From assembly GCF_001310085.1 (NCBI RefSeq), contig NZ_CP012643.1, forward strand, positions 3,269,501 to 3,333,500: a stretch of 64,000 bases of DNA, written 5' to 3'. Both the position numbers and the translations under genes were made by a program. Positions 32,785-41,532 of this stretch are shown here, one piece after another. This DNA is from Rufibacter tibetensis (GTDB taxonomy: Bacteria; Bacteroidota; Bacteroidia; Cytophagales; Hymenobacteraceae). Under the pieces are notes generated by a model. The model did no database searches, was not told the origin of the DNA, and saw nothing but the letters and a program-made list of their open reading frames with translations. How positions within the stretch are numbered: the stretch's first letter is position 1; the number at the start of each line of letters is the position of its first letter.

Positions 32785-33336
32785 CTATTCTACCTCAAAT
32801 TGCATGGGCAGGTTAAACGGCAACTGGCGGCGTTTGCTGCGGCCATTAAGGTCGGTCAGGAAGGTGTTTAGCTGGTCCTGGTACTCCAGGTGGTAGTCTT
32901 CATGGAGGTGCTTTTTGATGAGCGTGATGGTGCGCAACACCATACGGGCCGTGGCTACATAAAAGCCTTTGTAGATGCTTTCAAACTGGCCGGTGAAGTT
33001 CTCGAAGATCAGGTGCAGGAGGTACAGGTGCAGTTCTATTTCGCCTTTGCGGTCTTTGGTGATACGCTGGTAACGTCCAATTTCCTGCGAAGCTTTTTTC
33101 AAGCCCCGGCTTAACGCTTTGCTCAAAGAACGTCCCGACACAGAAAACATGATGTCATGCAGGGTTTCTGAACTTCGGGCAAAGAGGGTTTCCAGCGTCA
33201 CGTCTTCCAATAACTCATAAGCCAGTGTGTCATATGCCTCGGCGTCTTTCCGGACCAGGCGCAACACCAGAGCTTCTTTCTCTTTTTCACTTAGTTTTTT
33301 CAACGCCTGCTTAAAATCAGCGGAAGGGACGGGCAT
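32785..33336 (-). CDS. Conserved-looking helical protein, function unknown
   Basis: A 183-residue soluble helical protein starting MPVPSADFKQALKKLSEKEK. Charged helices with heptad-like spacing run throughout (LVLRLVRKDAEAYDTLAYEL, SKALSRGLKKASQEIG, LHLYLLHLIFENFTGQFES). There is no signal peptide, metal motif or membrane segment. I do not recognise the family with confidence. It is a single gene, divergent from the Xaa-Pro aminopeptidase gene. Confidence 0.6.
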   Translation of the reverse strand: MPVPSADFKQALKKLSEKEKEALVLRLVRKDAEAYDTLAYELLEDVTLETLFARSSETLHDIMFSVSGRSLSKALSRGLKKASQEIGRYQRITKDRKGEIELHLYLLHLIFENFTGQFESIYKGFYVATARMVLRTITLIKKHLHEDYHLEYQDQLNTFLTDLNGRSKRRQLPFNLPMQFEVE

Positions 33337-33644
33337 GGGTACTACTTAAAGATTACAGTATAGGATTAGGAAATAGTTTCTTGTAAAGACTCAATCCTAG
33401 TAGCTTCAAAATTACAGCTTTATGAGGAGAAGTTGGCAATATCACATTTGAAAGGGCAGGGGGCACTAGTCTATCTTTAGAAAAATTGAGACCAGCTTTA
33501 GAAGTGACAAGTTTTAATTGACCGAATTTTAATCAGGCAAACCCTAGCAGGAGATAATGTACTTGGTTTACAAGAGCTTGCTTCCAGGACAAGGCTTTTG
33601 GCTTTTTATTGGATAGAGTCCTTGGTAAATTGGCAGGCAATAAA
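33337..33644. other. Divergent promoter region before the Xaa-Pro aminopeptidase gene
   Basis: About 300 bases with no credible gene. It has a hairpin with TAGGATT and AATCCTA arms (33361-33399). No clear -33/-7 promoter was identified. Confidence 0.4.
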
Positions 33645-35432
33645 ATGAAGCATATGACCCATCAAGATAAACTAGCCGGCATACGGCAGCAGATGCAGGA
33701 GCAGGGCGTGAGCGCCTATATCATACCGTCGGCAGACCCGCACATGAGTGAATATCTGCCAGAGTATTACAAAGGCATTGCCTTCGCCTCAGGTTTTATG
33801 GGGTCAGCGGGTACGTTGGTGATTACCCATGATTTTGCCGGGCTCTGGACCGATGCCCGTTACTTTGAGCAGGCCCAAGAGCAGTTGGAAGGTTCTGGCT
33901 TTGAATTGGTGAAACTGAAGGTGCAGCACGCCCCTGAGTACATTCAGTGGCTGGCCGGAAAGCTGACCACAGGCGAGACCGTGGCGTTTGACGGAAGGCT
34001 GATGTCGCTGCAGTTGGCCCAATTACTGGAGCAGCAATTACAGAAACGAGGCATTTACCTAGCCAGTGACCGTGACTTTTTAGAAGCTGTGTGGGAAAAC
34101 CGTCCAGCTTTGCCTACTGCCCCGGCGTTCTTACTGCATGAGCAACTCACCGGTAAATCCTCGGTTCAAAAACTGAAAGAAGTACGGGCAGCATTACAAC
34201 AGGCAGGAACAGAGTATCACTTGATTTCTTCCTTAGATGACATTGCCTGGCTCTTTAACCTGCGGGGCAGTGACGTGAAATGCAACCCGGTAGTGCTGGC
34301 CTTTGCGCTCATCAGCCAAGAGAAAGCGACGCTCTTCATAGATGAAGTAAAACTACACCAGGATGACAAAAGGCAATTAGAACAGGCAGGTGTAACCCTG
34401 CAGCCTTATGAAGCGGTGGCACAAGCGTTAGGGGAACTCCCTGCTGAGTATTTCATTTACCTTGATCCCAAACGTACCTGTCAAGCGCTATACGAGCAGT
34501 TGCCGGAGCAGATGGGCGTGGTACAGGATACCAACCCCACTACCGTCTTCAAAGCGATTAAGAACGAAGTGGAGGCGGCTAATACCAGAAGCACCATGGT
34601 GAAAGACGGCGTAGCCTTAACCCGTTTTTTCAAGTGGCTGGAAGAAAACCTGACCAAAACGGAGATCACCGAGATTTCCGCCGCAGAGAAATTACGCGAG
34701 TTTAGGGCCGAGCAGGAAGGCTTTGTGGGCGAAAGCTTTGACACCATTGCCGGCTACCGCGAGCACGGTGCCCTGCCGCACTATAAAGCTACCCCGCAAA
34801 GTGACGTCACTTTAAAGCCTGAGGGGCTTTTCCTGTTAGATTCAGGTGGGCAGTACCAGACCGGTACTACTGACATTACCCGGGTTATCTCTTTAGGAAA
34901 CCTCACCGAAGAAGAGAGAACAGACTACACTCTTGTACTGAAGGGCACCATAGACGGCTCCACTGCTCGTTTCCCGAAAGGTACCCGTGGCTACCAGATT
35001 GACGCCATCACCCGCAAACCGCTCTGGGATCACGCCCGCAATTACGGCCACGGCACCGGTCACGGTGTGGGCTTCTTCCTGAACGTGCACGAGGGGCCTC
35101 AGGTAATTAACCCTACCCCTACACCCGTTGACATAGAATTAGGAATGATTACCTCAATAGAGCCAGGCATTTATAAACCCGGCCGATACGGTGTCAGAAT
35201 TGAAAACCTTGTCTTGACTGTGCCAGATGAAGTAAATGAATTTGCTGAGTTCTACACCTTTGAAACCCTGACTCAGTTCCTGATTGACACAACTCCGGTG
35301 AACAAGGACTTGTTGGAACAGCACCACATTGAATGGCTGAACAACTACAACCAGGGAGTGGTAGAGAAGTTAGGACCGCATTTGACAGAAGATGAACTAG
35401 CATGGCTTCAAGAGAAAGCAAAAGCTATTTAA
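33645..35432 (+). CDS. Xaa-Pro aminopeptidase, M24B family (aminopeptidase P)
   Basis: A 595-residue enzyme from the ATG at 33645 (MKHMTHQDKLAGIRQQMQE); a TTG at 33609 would add 12 residues with no family character. Two creatinase-like N-terminal domains (about 1-290) precede the M24 catalytic domain. The dimetal ligands are visible: LLDSGGQYQTGTTDITR (two Asp), the GHGTGHGVGFFLNVHEGPQ block (His), and SIEPGIYKPGRYGVRIENLVL (Glu, Glu). The family removes the N-terminal residue before proline. The three-domain eukaryote-like architecture is usual in Bacteroidota. It is cytoplasmic, with no signal peptide, and is followed by a long terminator. Confidence 0.95.
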   Translation: MKHMTHQDKLAGIRQQMQEQGVSAYIIPSADPHMSEYLPEYYKGIAFASGFMGSAGTLVITHDFAGLWTDARYFEQAQEQLEGSGFELVKLKVQHAPEYIQWLAGKLTTGETVAFDGRLMSLQLAQLLEQQLQKRGIYLASDRDFLEAVWENRPALPTAPAFLLHEQLTGKSSVQKLKEVRAALQQAGTEYHLISSLDDIAWLFNLRGSDVKCNPVVLAFALISQEKATLFIDEVKLHQDDKRQLEQAGVTLQPYEAVAQALGELPAEYFIYLDPKRTCQALYEQLPEQMGVVQDTNPTTVFKAIKNEVEAANTRSTMVKDGVALTRFFKWLEENLTKTEITEISAAEKLREFRAEQEGFVGESFDTIAGYREHGALPHYKATPQSDVTLKPEGLFLLDSGGQYQTGTTDITRVISLGNLTEEERTDYTLVLKGTIDGSTARFPKGTRGYQIDAITRKPLWDHARNYGHGTGHGVGFFLNVHEGPQVINPTPTPVDIELGMITSIEPGIYKPGRYGVRIENLVLTVPDEVNEFAEFYTFETLTQFLIDTTPVNKDLLEQHHIEWLNNYNQGVVEKLGPHLTEDELAWLQEKAKAI

Positions 35433-35445
35433 AAGATTTGAGAGA

Positions 35446-35490
35446 AAAGCAAAGAGGGCGGCATCAATGCGATGCCGCCCTCTTTGCTTT
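35446..35490 (+). terminator. Terminator after the Xaa-Pro aminopeptidase gene
   Basis: A 20-bp perfect stem: AAAGCAAAGAGGGCGGCATC at 35446-35465 with its complement at 35471-35490, five-base loop, T-rich tail. Confidence 0.93.
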
Positions 35491-35527
35491 TAATTTGTTT
35501 TAAGAAACTAGCCTGAAAACTGCCCGG

Positions 35528-37234
35528 TTACTGTTTGGGCATGTACTTGTCCCGTACGGTCTTGAACTCAGATCCAGTTTTCCATTGGGGCCACTCATTG
35601 GAGAAGGCAAGACGCTTTCCCATTTGGTAAAGCAGTTGTAAGTCAGCTACGGCTCCGTCAAACTTGAAAGCAGTGTTTACCTCGTCATTAGGCTTGTGGT
35701 AGATGTTGGCGGTAAAGTTGTCCAACAGTCTTTTACCTTCGGCTTTGCCGAGTTGGAGGTGATCTGTGCCCATTCCGGTAAACAAAGCAGGAACCCCCGT
35801 TTTCGCGAAGTTGAAGTGGTCTGAGCGGTAGTAAAGACCTGACTCGGGGTTTGGGTCACGGGCAATGTACCGGCCCGCTTTCTGGGCCTCTTCGGCGAGG
35901 AGGTCTTCCAGTTCAGATTGCCCCATGCCTATCAAAACAATGTCTTTAGTAGCACCAAACGGGTTGAGCATGTCCATGTTGAGGTTGGCGACGGTCTTCT
36001 CTTTCGGGAACACAGGATTCTCTGCATAATGCTGGGAGCCTAACAAACCTTGCTCTTCGGCAGTCACGGAAAGGAAAACGATGGATCTGTCTGGTTTCTG
36101 GCCTTGGCCTGTGAACGCTTTGGCAACGGCCAACAACCCGGCAGTGCCGCTGGCGTTGTCGGCGGCACCGTTGTAGATGCTGTCGTTCTGGGCGTTCTTC
36201 TTGCCTATGCCCAAGTGGTCCCAATGCGCAGAGTACACGATGGCTTCCTCAGGACGTTTGCTTCCGCTAATCTTCGCGATGAAGTTGTACGATTTGTCAT
36301 ACTTCACGGTGGCTTTTAGGGAAGTGCTCACCGTCATGCCCAGTGCATTGCCCTTAAAACCACGTTTTGCTGCCCGTTGCAGTTCGGCTTGGTAGTTTTT
36401 GCCGGCGGCGGCAAAGATCTTCTCTGCCACGGGCGTTGTAATCCAGCCTTCCATGGCGCATTTGTAGGTTTCTTTGCCGCGGGTGTCCAGATAAAATTTA
36501 GAGGTGTTCCAGTTGTTTTGCACCACCTGGAATCCATAACCGGCCGGCTCGGTGGCATGCACAATCAGGCAACCTTTGGCGCCTTGGCGGGCGGCTTCCT
36601 CAAATTTGTAAGTCCAGCGGCCGTAATACGTCATGGTGCGGCCCTTGAAGAAAGTAGTGTCTGAAGAGTAGAACCCCGGGTCACTCACCAGCACCACCAC
36701 AACCTTGTCTTTTACATTGAGGCCAGCGTAGTCGTTCCAGTTGTATTCCGGCGCCACAATCCCGAAACCGGCATATACCAGTTCACTATCTTTGATGGAG
36801 ACATTTTCTTCGGGACGCCTAGCCCAGACCACATACTCTTCTAGCCCCTTCAACGTCATGGTTTTTTTGCCTTTCACCGTCAAGGTTGGGGCGGGAGCCG
36901 AGGTGATTTCCACCATGGGTACTTCCTGCAGAAAGCTGTTGCCATTGCCGGGTTCCAGGCCTAGTGCTTTGGCCTCTTTCTCCAGGTAAGCGAGGGTTTT
37001 TCTCTCGCCGGTGGTGAACGGCTTGCGGCCTTCCATGTCATCGGCGGCCAAGGCGGTCACATAGGTACTATAGCTTTCCAGCGTAACTTGAGCAGTAGTT
37101 GTAGACTCGTTAGTTGTAGGCTCAGCAAGAATTGCCTCAGATGCGGTGGCGTGCTGAGTATTAGTGGTAGTTTGGCAAGCCGAGAAAACTGTAAACCCGA
37201 GGGGCAAGGCCCAGAAATATATGCTTTTGAACAT
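35528..37234 (-). CDS. PA-domain M28 peptidase lipoprotein
   Basis: A 568-residue protein with a lipobox at Cys20 (GFTVFSAC). After a Thr/Ala-rich linker, the central part holds a protease-associated insert (about 140-280). The M28 catalytic half has VYSAHWDHLGIG, IYNGAADNASGTAGLLAVA, VFLSVTAEEQGLLGSQHYA, VANLNMDMLNPFG and the final YHKPNDE, giving the full set of zinc ligands. It removes N-terminal residues from peptides and should lie in the periplasm or on the outer membrane. It precedes the HNH-like gene and the S9 peptidase on the same strand. A peptide-scavenging role with its neighbour S9 enzyme is plausible. Confidence 0.9.
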   Translation of the reverse strand: MFKSIYFWALPLGFTVFSACQTTTNTQHATASEAILAEPTTNESTTTAQVTLESYSTYVTALAADDMEGRKPFTTGERKTLAYLEKEAKALGLEPGNGNSFLQEVPMVEITSAPAPTLTVKGKKTMTLKGLEEYVVWARRPEENVSIKDSELVYAGFGIVAPEYNWNDYAGLNVKDKVVVVLVSDPGFYSSDTTFFKGRTMTYYGRWTYKFEEAARQGAKGCLIVHATEPAGYGFQVVQNNWNTSKFYLDTRGKETYKCAMEGWITTPVAEKIFAAAGKNYQAELQRAAKRGFKGNALGMTVSTSLKATVKYDKSYNFIAKISGSKRPEEAIVYSAHWDHLGIGKKNAQNDSIYNGAADNASGTAGLLAVAKAFTGQGQKPDRSIVFLSVTAEEQGLLGSQHYAENPVFPKEKTVANLNMDMLNPFGATKDIVLIGMGQSELEDLLAEEAQKAGRYIARDPNPESGLYYRSDHFNFAKTGVPALFTGMGTDHLQLGKAEGKRLLDNFTANIYHKPNDEVNTAFKFDGAVADLQLLYQMGKRLAFSNEWPQWKTGSEFKTVRDKYMPKQ

Positions 37235-37262
37235 GCGTAATTTATTTAGTATGCTACTGAGC

Positions 37263-38051
37263 TTATTTATTTAAACTTCTTAAAGTAAAATCTAAATCCG
37301 TTATATACTCCATTTCTACTAGATGGCTGAAAAATACTTTGTTATTTATCCATTCATTAGCCTCATCAAATAGATATTTGTCCCTTGTGAAAATTGCTCT
37401 TGGTGTTACTTCTAAAAAGAAAACATGACCTAAGAACAACATCTGGTAAAAACCACATTCATTAATATGAGTTAACGATTGTTCAGTAAATGCAAGGGAG
37501 GGGTTGTTGAAATTTTCTTCAACAAAATAAATTCCATTGTTTTTCAGGAAGTAAAGGGGTAAATCTCCTATCCCAAATCGTGCAAAATTTCTAACAGTAT
37601 TAAATTTGGTGTCTAATCCATTTTTTGTACACCGATGATATTCTTGTAAAAACACTTCATAAACTCCTCGTTTAAATTGTCTTGTGAAGTTTCTTAAAAA
37701 CCTTGGCTGTATTTCAAAAGACTTTTTAATCTGTATTGTTAATCTTGAATGGTGATAGTTAAAGTATCTAGATTTTAACTCTTTGTAGGAGTTTTCGTTT
37801 TTGTTTTGTTTAAATAAGAATTTAATAATATTGAAAATTTCTTTGAAGGCTAGTTCAGGGGACATGACAAACTCCTTAAACTTATCTTTAGTTGATGTGC
37901 CAAAATAGGAATTGCAAGCATCACAGATGTCAACACCTATCATAGTTGAGCCTAATTTTCTTGAGATAGTATGGGGTTCATTATTAAAAGACACTTCTGT
38001 CTTTTCCTTCAAGCACCAAATACATTTTCCTTTGTGAATGTACTCCTTCAT
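37263..38051 (-). CDS. HNH-like zinc-ribbon protein, AT-rich, probably acquired
   Basis: A 262-residue protein with two CxxC knuckles: Cys10 and Cys13 (GKCIWCLKEK), Cys43 and Cys46 (DICDACNSYFG). Between them EPHTISRKLG carries His27 in the place of the first His of an HNH core, and Asn47 follows the second knuckle as in many HNH endonucleases. The remaining 200 residues are charged and helical with no known domain. Composition is strikingly different: a sampled stretch (37321-37380) is 28% G+C against 55% in a comparable piece of the adjacent peptidase gene. Codon use follows the AT richness. Horizontal transfer and a role in defence or mobility are inferences; a plain HNH nuclease is the conservative call. 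Confidence 0.65.
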   Translation of the reverse strand: MKEYIHKGKCIWCLKEKTEVSFNNEPHTISRKLGSTMIGVDICDACNSYFGTSTKDKFKEFVMSPELAFKEIFNIIKFLFKQNKNENSYKELKSRYFNYHHSRLTIQIKKSFEIQPRFLRNFTRQFKRGVYEVFLQEYHRCTKNGLDTKFNTVRNFARFGIGDLPLYFLKNNGIYFVEENFNNPSLAFTEQSLTHINECGFYQMLFLGHVFFLEVTPRAIFTRDKYLFDEANEWINNKVFFSHLVEMEYITDLDFTLRSLNK

Positions 38052-38095
38052 AGGTCTTTATTAGAAGGCAAAACAGCTTATTTATTCGACTCCTT

Positions 38096-38129
38096 TTTAG
38101 GGTCTGTTTTGTAGAAAACAGACCCTAAA
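38096..38129. repeat. Perfect copy of the 3'-end palindromic element (15-bp arms)
   Basis: TTTAGGGTCTGTTTT (38096-38110), GTAG loop, then the exact complement to 38129. It lies six bases beyond the stop of the S9 peptidase and is the type copy of the family; it probably also terminates transcription. Confidence 0.85.
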
Positions 38130-38134
38130 CGTTT

Positions 38135-40291
38135 CTATTTCAGATGCTCGTCTAAGTACTCAGTTACTTTCTTATACAGATGCACGCGGTCTTTGCCGCC
38201 CACGTTGTGCGGATGACCCGGGTACACGAAGTAGTCCAGCAGCACGCCTTCATCCACGGCTTTTTTCAGGAAGGCTTGGCTGTGTTGCCACACGACCACG
38301 TCGTCTACGGTGCCATGAATCATGAGCAGTTTGCCTTTCAGGTTCTTCACGTGGTTGAGTAAGTTGGCTTGCTCGTAGCCTTGCGGGTTTTCCTGCGGGG
38401 TGTCCATGTAACGTTCAGTGTACATGACCTCGTAGAGGCGCCAGTCTATCACCGGTCCGCCGGCCACGCCTACTTTGAAAACGCCGGGCTCCTTGAGCAT
38501 GAGCGAAGTGGTCATGAAGCCGCCGTAGCTCCAGCCGTGCACGCCCAGGCGGTTGACATCCACATAGGGCAGGCTTTTCAGGTGTTCCACGCCTTTCATT
38601 TGGTCGCTTACTTCGGCTACGCCGGCCTGGCGGAAGATGGCTTGTTCAAAGGCGCGGCCTCTATCGGCGGAACCGCGGTTGTCCAGCGTGAACACGATGT
38701 AGCCTTTCTGAGCCATAAGCTGCATCCAAAGGTTGGAGCCGCCTAACCAGCTATTGGTGATCATTTGGGCGTGCGGACCACCGTATACGTACACCACCAC
38801 CGAGTATTTTTTCTTCTCGTCAAAGTTGGGCGGGGTAATCATGCGGCAGAACAGATCGGTGCCGTCCTCGGCCTTGATGGGGAAGAGGGTGGTTTCGCCC
38901 AGTTTGTAGTCCTGCAGTGGGTTTGGAGCCGTTAACAAGGTTCTGGCTACTTTACCCGCATCAGTGTCCAGAATCCGGATGGTGCGCGGAGTGGCGGGGC
39001 TGCTGTAGTTATCTATGAAGTACTGGCCGGTAGGGCTGAAGGAAATATTGTGCACGCCGCTTCCCTGCGTGAGACGACCGATACGACCAGTGCTGAGTTC
39101 CACGGCGTATAAATGACGTTCCAACGGACTCTCGGCGGTAGAGGTGAAGTACGCTTCGCGGCCGTTTTTGTCAAAACCCACCAAGTTCTTCACAATCCAC
39201 TCGCCTTTGGTGAGTTGCCGGATGAGCTGGCCGTTGGTGTTGTACAGGTACAGGTGGTCAAAGCCGTCTCGTTCGCTGAACCAAACAAATTGGTCAGGCT
39301 TACCGGGCACAAAGTAGAGGCCGCGCTCGGGTTCTATCCATTTGTTATTTTTCTCTTCAAACAAGGTCTTCACAAAGGCGCCGGTGGCAGCGTCATACTG
39401 GTTTAGCCACATGTGGTTTTGGGCGCGGTTCACTACCGCCAGGTAGATGGATCTCTCGTCGGGGCTCCAGGTGAGGTTGGTGAGGTATTGCTCCGCAGGT
39501 TCGCCGGTTTTCAGGAAAATGGTTTTGCCTGAGGCCACGTTGTACACGCCAATGGTCACGTGGTGGCTCTTGCCGCCAGCCATGGGGTATTTGATGTTGT
39601 TCAGGGTGGCGGGCACGGTGCTCACATCTACCAAGGGGTAATCGGTGACCATGCTCTGGTCCATGCGCGAATACGCCAGACTGTTGCCGCTGGGGCTCCA
39701 GAAGGTTCCTTTGGTAATCCCGAACTCAGAGCGGTGGGCCGCCTGTCCGTTGACAATAGCAGGGTTGGTTTCTTGGGTTATTTGCTTGTTTTCGGCGCCG
39801 GGCTGAGAGATGAACAGGTTCTGGGCTTTGGTATACGCCACCCGTTGTTTGTTGGGGGCAAAGTCAACGTTCTCGGCAGCGGCATCTAGTTTGTAGAACG
39901 GCTGGGCTGCTTTGTTCTGGACATTGTAACGGTACAGGCTTCCGCGCTGGTTTACCAGAAGCTCAGAGCTGTTCAGCCATTCCAGTCCGTTTACCCCAGT
40001 AGCTTTGTTTCCGCCGGCTTTTTCCAAAGCGGCGCTTAAATCGATTAGGGTCACTACGGCTCTGGGAGCGTCCTTCACGGAGCCCCGCAGGAGTTGGTCG
40101 TTGGTGTTGCTGACGTAGCTGTAGTCATTGGTGCCGGGCACCCAGGTAAGCTGACGGAGGTTGGCAGGAGAGAGGCTGGGATTCAGGAAAGCGTCTTCCA
40201 TGGTGAGCAGCTTCTCCTGGGCGGTTCCCGTAAAAGAAGCCAAGAAAGCCAGCCAGAAAAAGGCTAGAAAGGCAGGTGATTTTTTATACAT
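38135..40291 (-). CDS. S9 peptidase, dipeptidyl peptidase IV type
   Basis: A 718-residue serine peptidase with a signal peptide (MYKKSPAFLAFFWLAFLASF...GTAQ). The N-terminal part (about 30-460) is an eight-bladed beta-propeller with repeated LxWxPG and WSP blades. The alpha/beta hydrolase domain carries Ser588 in HGWSYGGFMT, Asp664 in IHGTVDDVVVW and His695 in YPGHPHNVGG, the complete triad. The family removes dipeptides, usually after Pro or Ala, from peptide N-termini. In Bacteroidota it supports growth on peptides. It is followed by the perfect palindromic element. A strong signal of periplasmic location is the N-terminal signal peptide. Confidence 0.95.
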   Translation of the reverse strand: MYKKSPAFLAFFWLAFLASFTGTAQEKLLTMEDAFLNPSLSPANLRQLTWVPGTNDYSYVSNTNDQLLRGSVKDAPRAVVTLIDLSAALEKAGGNKATGVNGLEWLNSSELLVNQRGSLYRYNVQNKAAQPFYKLDAAAENVDFAPNKQRVAYTKAQNLFISQPGAENKQITQETNPAIVNGQAAHRSEFGITKGTFWSPSGNSLAYSRMDQSMVTDYPLVDVSTVPATLNNIKYPMAGGKSHHVTIGVYNVASGKTIFLKTGEPAEQYLTNLTWSPDERSIYLAVVNRAQNHMWLNQYDAATGAFVKTLFEEKNNKWIEPERGLYFVPGKPDQFVWFSERDGFDHLYLYNTNGQLIRQLTKGEWIVKNLVGFDKNGREAYFTSTAESPLERHLYAVELSTGRIGRLTQGSGVHNISFSPTGQYFIDNYSSPATPRTIRILDTDAGKVARTLLTAPNPLQDYKLGETTLFPIKAEDGTDLFCRMITPPNFDEKKKYSVVVYVYGGPHAQMITNSWLGGSNLWMQLMAQKGYIVFTLDNRGSADRGRAFEQAIFRQAGVAEVSDQMKGVEHLKSLPYVDVNRLGVHGWSYGGFMTTSLMLKEPGVFKVGVAGGPVIDWRLYEVMYTERYMDTPQENPQGYEQANLLNHVKNLKGKLLMIHGTVDDVVVWQHSQAFLKKAVDEGVLLDYFVYPGHPHNVGGKDRVHLYKKVTEYLDEHLK

Positions 40292-40487
40292 GTGGTTTGG
40301 GGTTAACAGCGTAGAACAGTAGGCAAAGGCAGAAAATGAGGTAGCTTTTGCAGGAGTTCTTCTATCAAAAATAAGGCTAAACTACCTTTTTTTCAGGAAC
40401 AAGAGGTGGTTTTTAGCTGTTTTACTTTTGCTGAGACCTACGCAGATGGGACTTCCTAAACTCATGTTAATTGCTTAATTTTGTGTT

Positions 40488-40769
40488 ATGGACATTCTAA
40501 CTGAAATTCTGGAGCAGGAAGACGTGTTGTTATTGGAGGAAACCACCGATGTACGCGAGCTGGTGGTCTACAATGATGACGTTAATACGTTTGAGCACGT
40601 CATCAACACGCTGGTGCAGGTTTGCCGCCACACACAGGAGCAGGCTGAGCAATGTACCATGTTGATTCACTACAAAGGGAAGTGCACCGTAAAGCTGGGC
40701 ACGTTCTCTGAGCTGGAAATCATGTGCACTGCCATCCATGACCGGGGTATCTCAGCAGATATCGTTTAA
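40488..40769 (+). CDS. clpS: ClpS, adaptor for the ClpAP protease
   Basis: A 93-residue protein with the ClpS fold: ELVVYNDDVNTFEHVINTL (the ND/DVNTFEHV pocket), VCRHTQEQAEQCTMLIHYKG and KCTVKLGTFSELEIMCTAIH. The N-terminal extension is short and acidic, as usual. ClpS delivers proteins with N-degron residues to ClpAP. It lies 15 bases upstream of recR and is probably co-transcribed. A TAATTTTG just before the start (40476-40483) matches the -7 consensus but would put the transcription start at the ATG, so I do not call it. Confidence 0.92.
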   Translation: MDILTEILEQEDVLLLEETTDVRELVVYNDDVNTFEHVINTLVQVCRHTQEQAEQCTMLIHYKGKCTVKLGTFSELEIMCTAIHDRGISADIV

Positions 40770-40784
40770 CCCTGAACTAACTGG

Positions 40785-41393
40785 ATGAATTTCCCTTCTA
40801 AGCTGATTGAAAATGCGGTAGAAGAGTTGGCGAAGTTACCTGGCGTGGGCAAAAAGACTGCCCTGCGTTTGGTGCTGCACCTGCTCAAAGCCGAAACCGA
40901 AGATACCAAACAACTTTCTGAGGCCCTGGTGCGCATGCGTACCGGCATACGTTACTGCAAAACCTGCCATAACATTTCTGACATGGAGGTATGCGGCATC
41001 TGTTCCAATCCGCTCCGTGACCGTTCCCTGCTGTGCGTGGTAAGCGACATGCGTGATGTAATTGCCATTGAGAACACAGCCCAGTACAAAGGCGTGTACC
41101 ATGTGCTGGGTGGCGTGATTTCTCCGCTGGAAGGCGTTGGCCCCTCAGACCTGCACATTCAGTCTCTGGTGGAGCGCTTGCCAAGCTCCGGGGTAAAAGA
41201 GATTATCCTGGCGCTCAGCCCCACCATGGAAGGCGATACCACGGCCTTTTACCTAACCCGTAAATTGAAAGAATATCCGGCCCGTATTTCCAGCATTGCC
41301 AGAGGCGTGCCGGTAGGTGGGGAGTTGGAGTACACTGATGAAATTACCTTAGGCCGAAGCATTCTAGACCGTACCGCTTACAGCCAGATTTAA
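40785..41393 (+). CDS. recR: Recombination mediator RecR
   Basis: A 202-residue protein with the RecR layout. An N-terminal helix-hairpin-helix region (VEELAKLPGVGKKTALRLVLHLL) is followed by the zinc finger C58-x2-C61...C70-x2-C73 (YCKTCHN, VCGICSN). The Toprim domain follows (LLCVVSDMRDVIAIENTAQY), and the C-terminal block is TAFYLTRKLKE...ISSIARGVPVGGELEYTDEIT. RecR works with RecO/RecF to load RecA at gaps. It follows clpS by 15 bases and is ended by a terminator. Confidence 0.96.
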   Translation: MNFPSKLIENAVEELAKLPGVGKKTALRLVLHLLKAETEDTKQLSEALVRMRTGIRYCKTCHNISDMEVCGICSNPLRDRSLLCVVSDMRDVIAIENTAQYKGVYHVLGGVISPLEGVGPSDLHIQSLVERLPSSGVKEIILALSPTMEGDTTAFYLTRKLKEYPARISSIARGVPVGGELEYTDEITLGRSILDRTAYSQI

Positions 41394-41428
41394 GCTTCTT
41401 TTTAGAAATCAAGCTTTAAAGGGTCAGG

Positions 41429-41459
41429 AAAGCAGGAACAAACGTTCCTGCTTTTTTTA
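41429..41459 (+). terminator. Terminator after recR
   Basis: AAAGCAGGAAC pairs with GTTCCTGCTTT around four bases, followed by seven T. Confidence 0.92.
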
Positions 41460-41532
41460 TGTTTGTCTTTCTTTTCAGAACTTACCTCAGAATACATAGA
41501 CTAAGAAGAAAACCTGCTCCAACCTTACCCTT

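Noticed and set aside
40476-40483. TAATTTTG as the clpS -7 promoter element
   Set aside because: It fits the consensus but would place the transcription start at the ATG and has no -33 partner.
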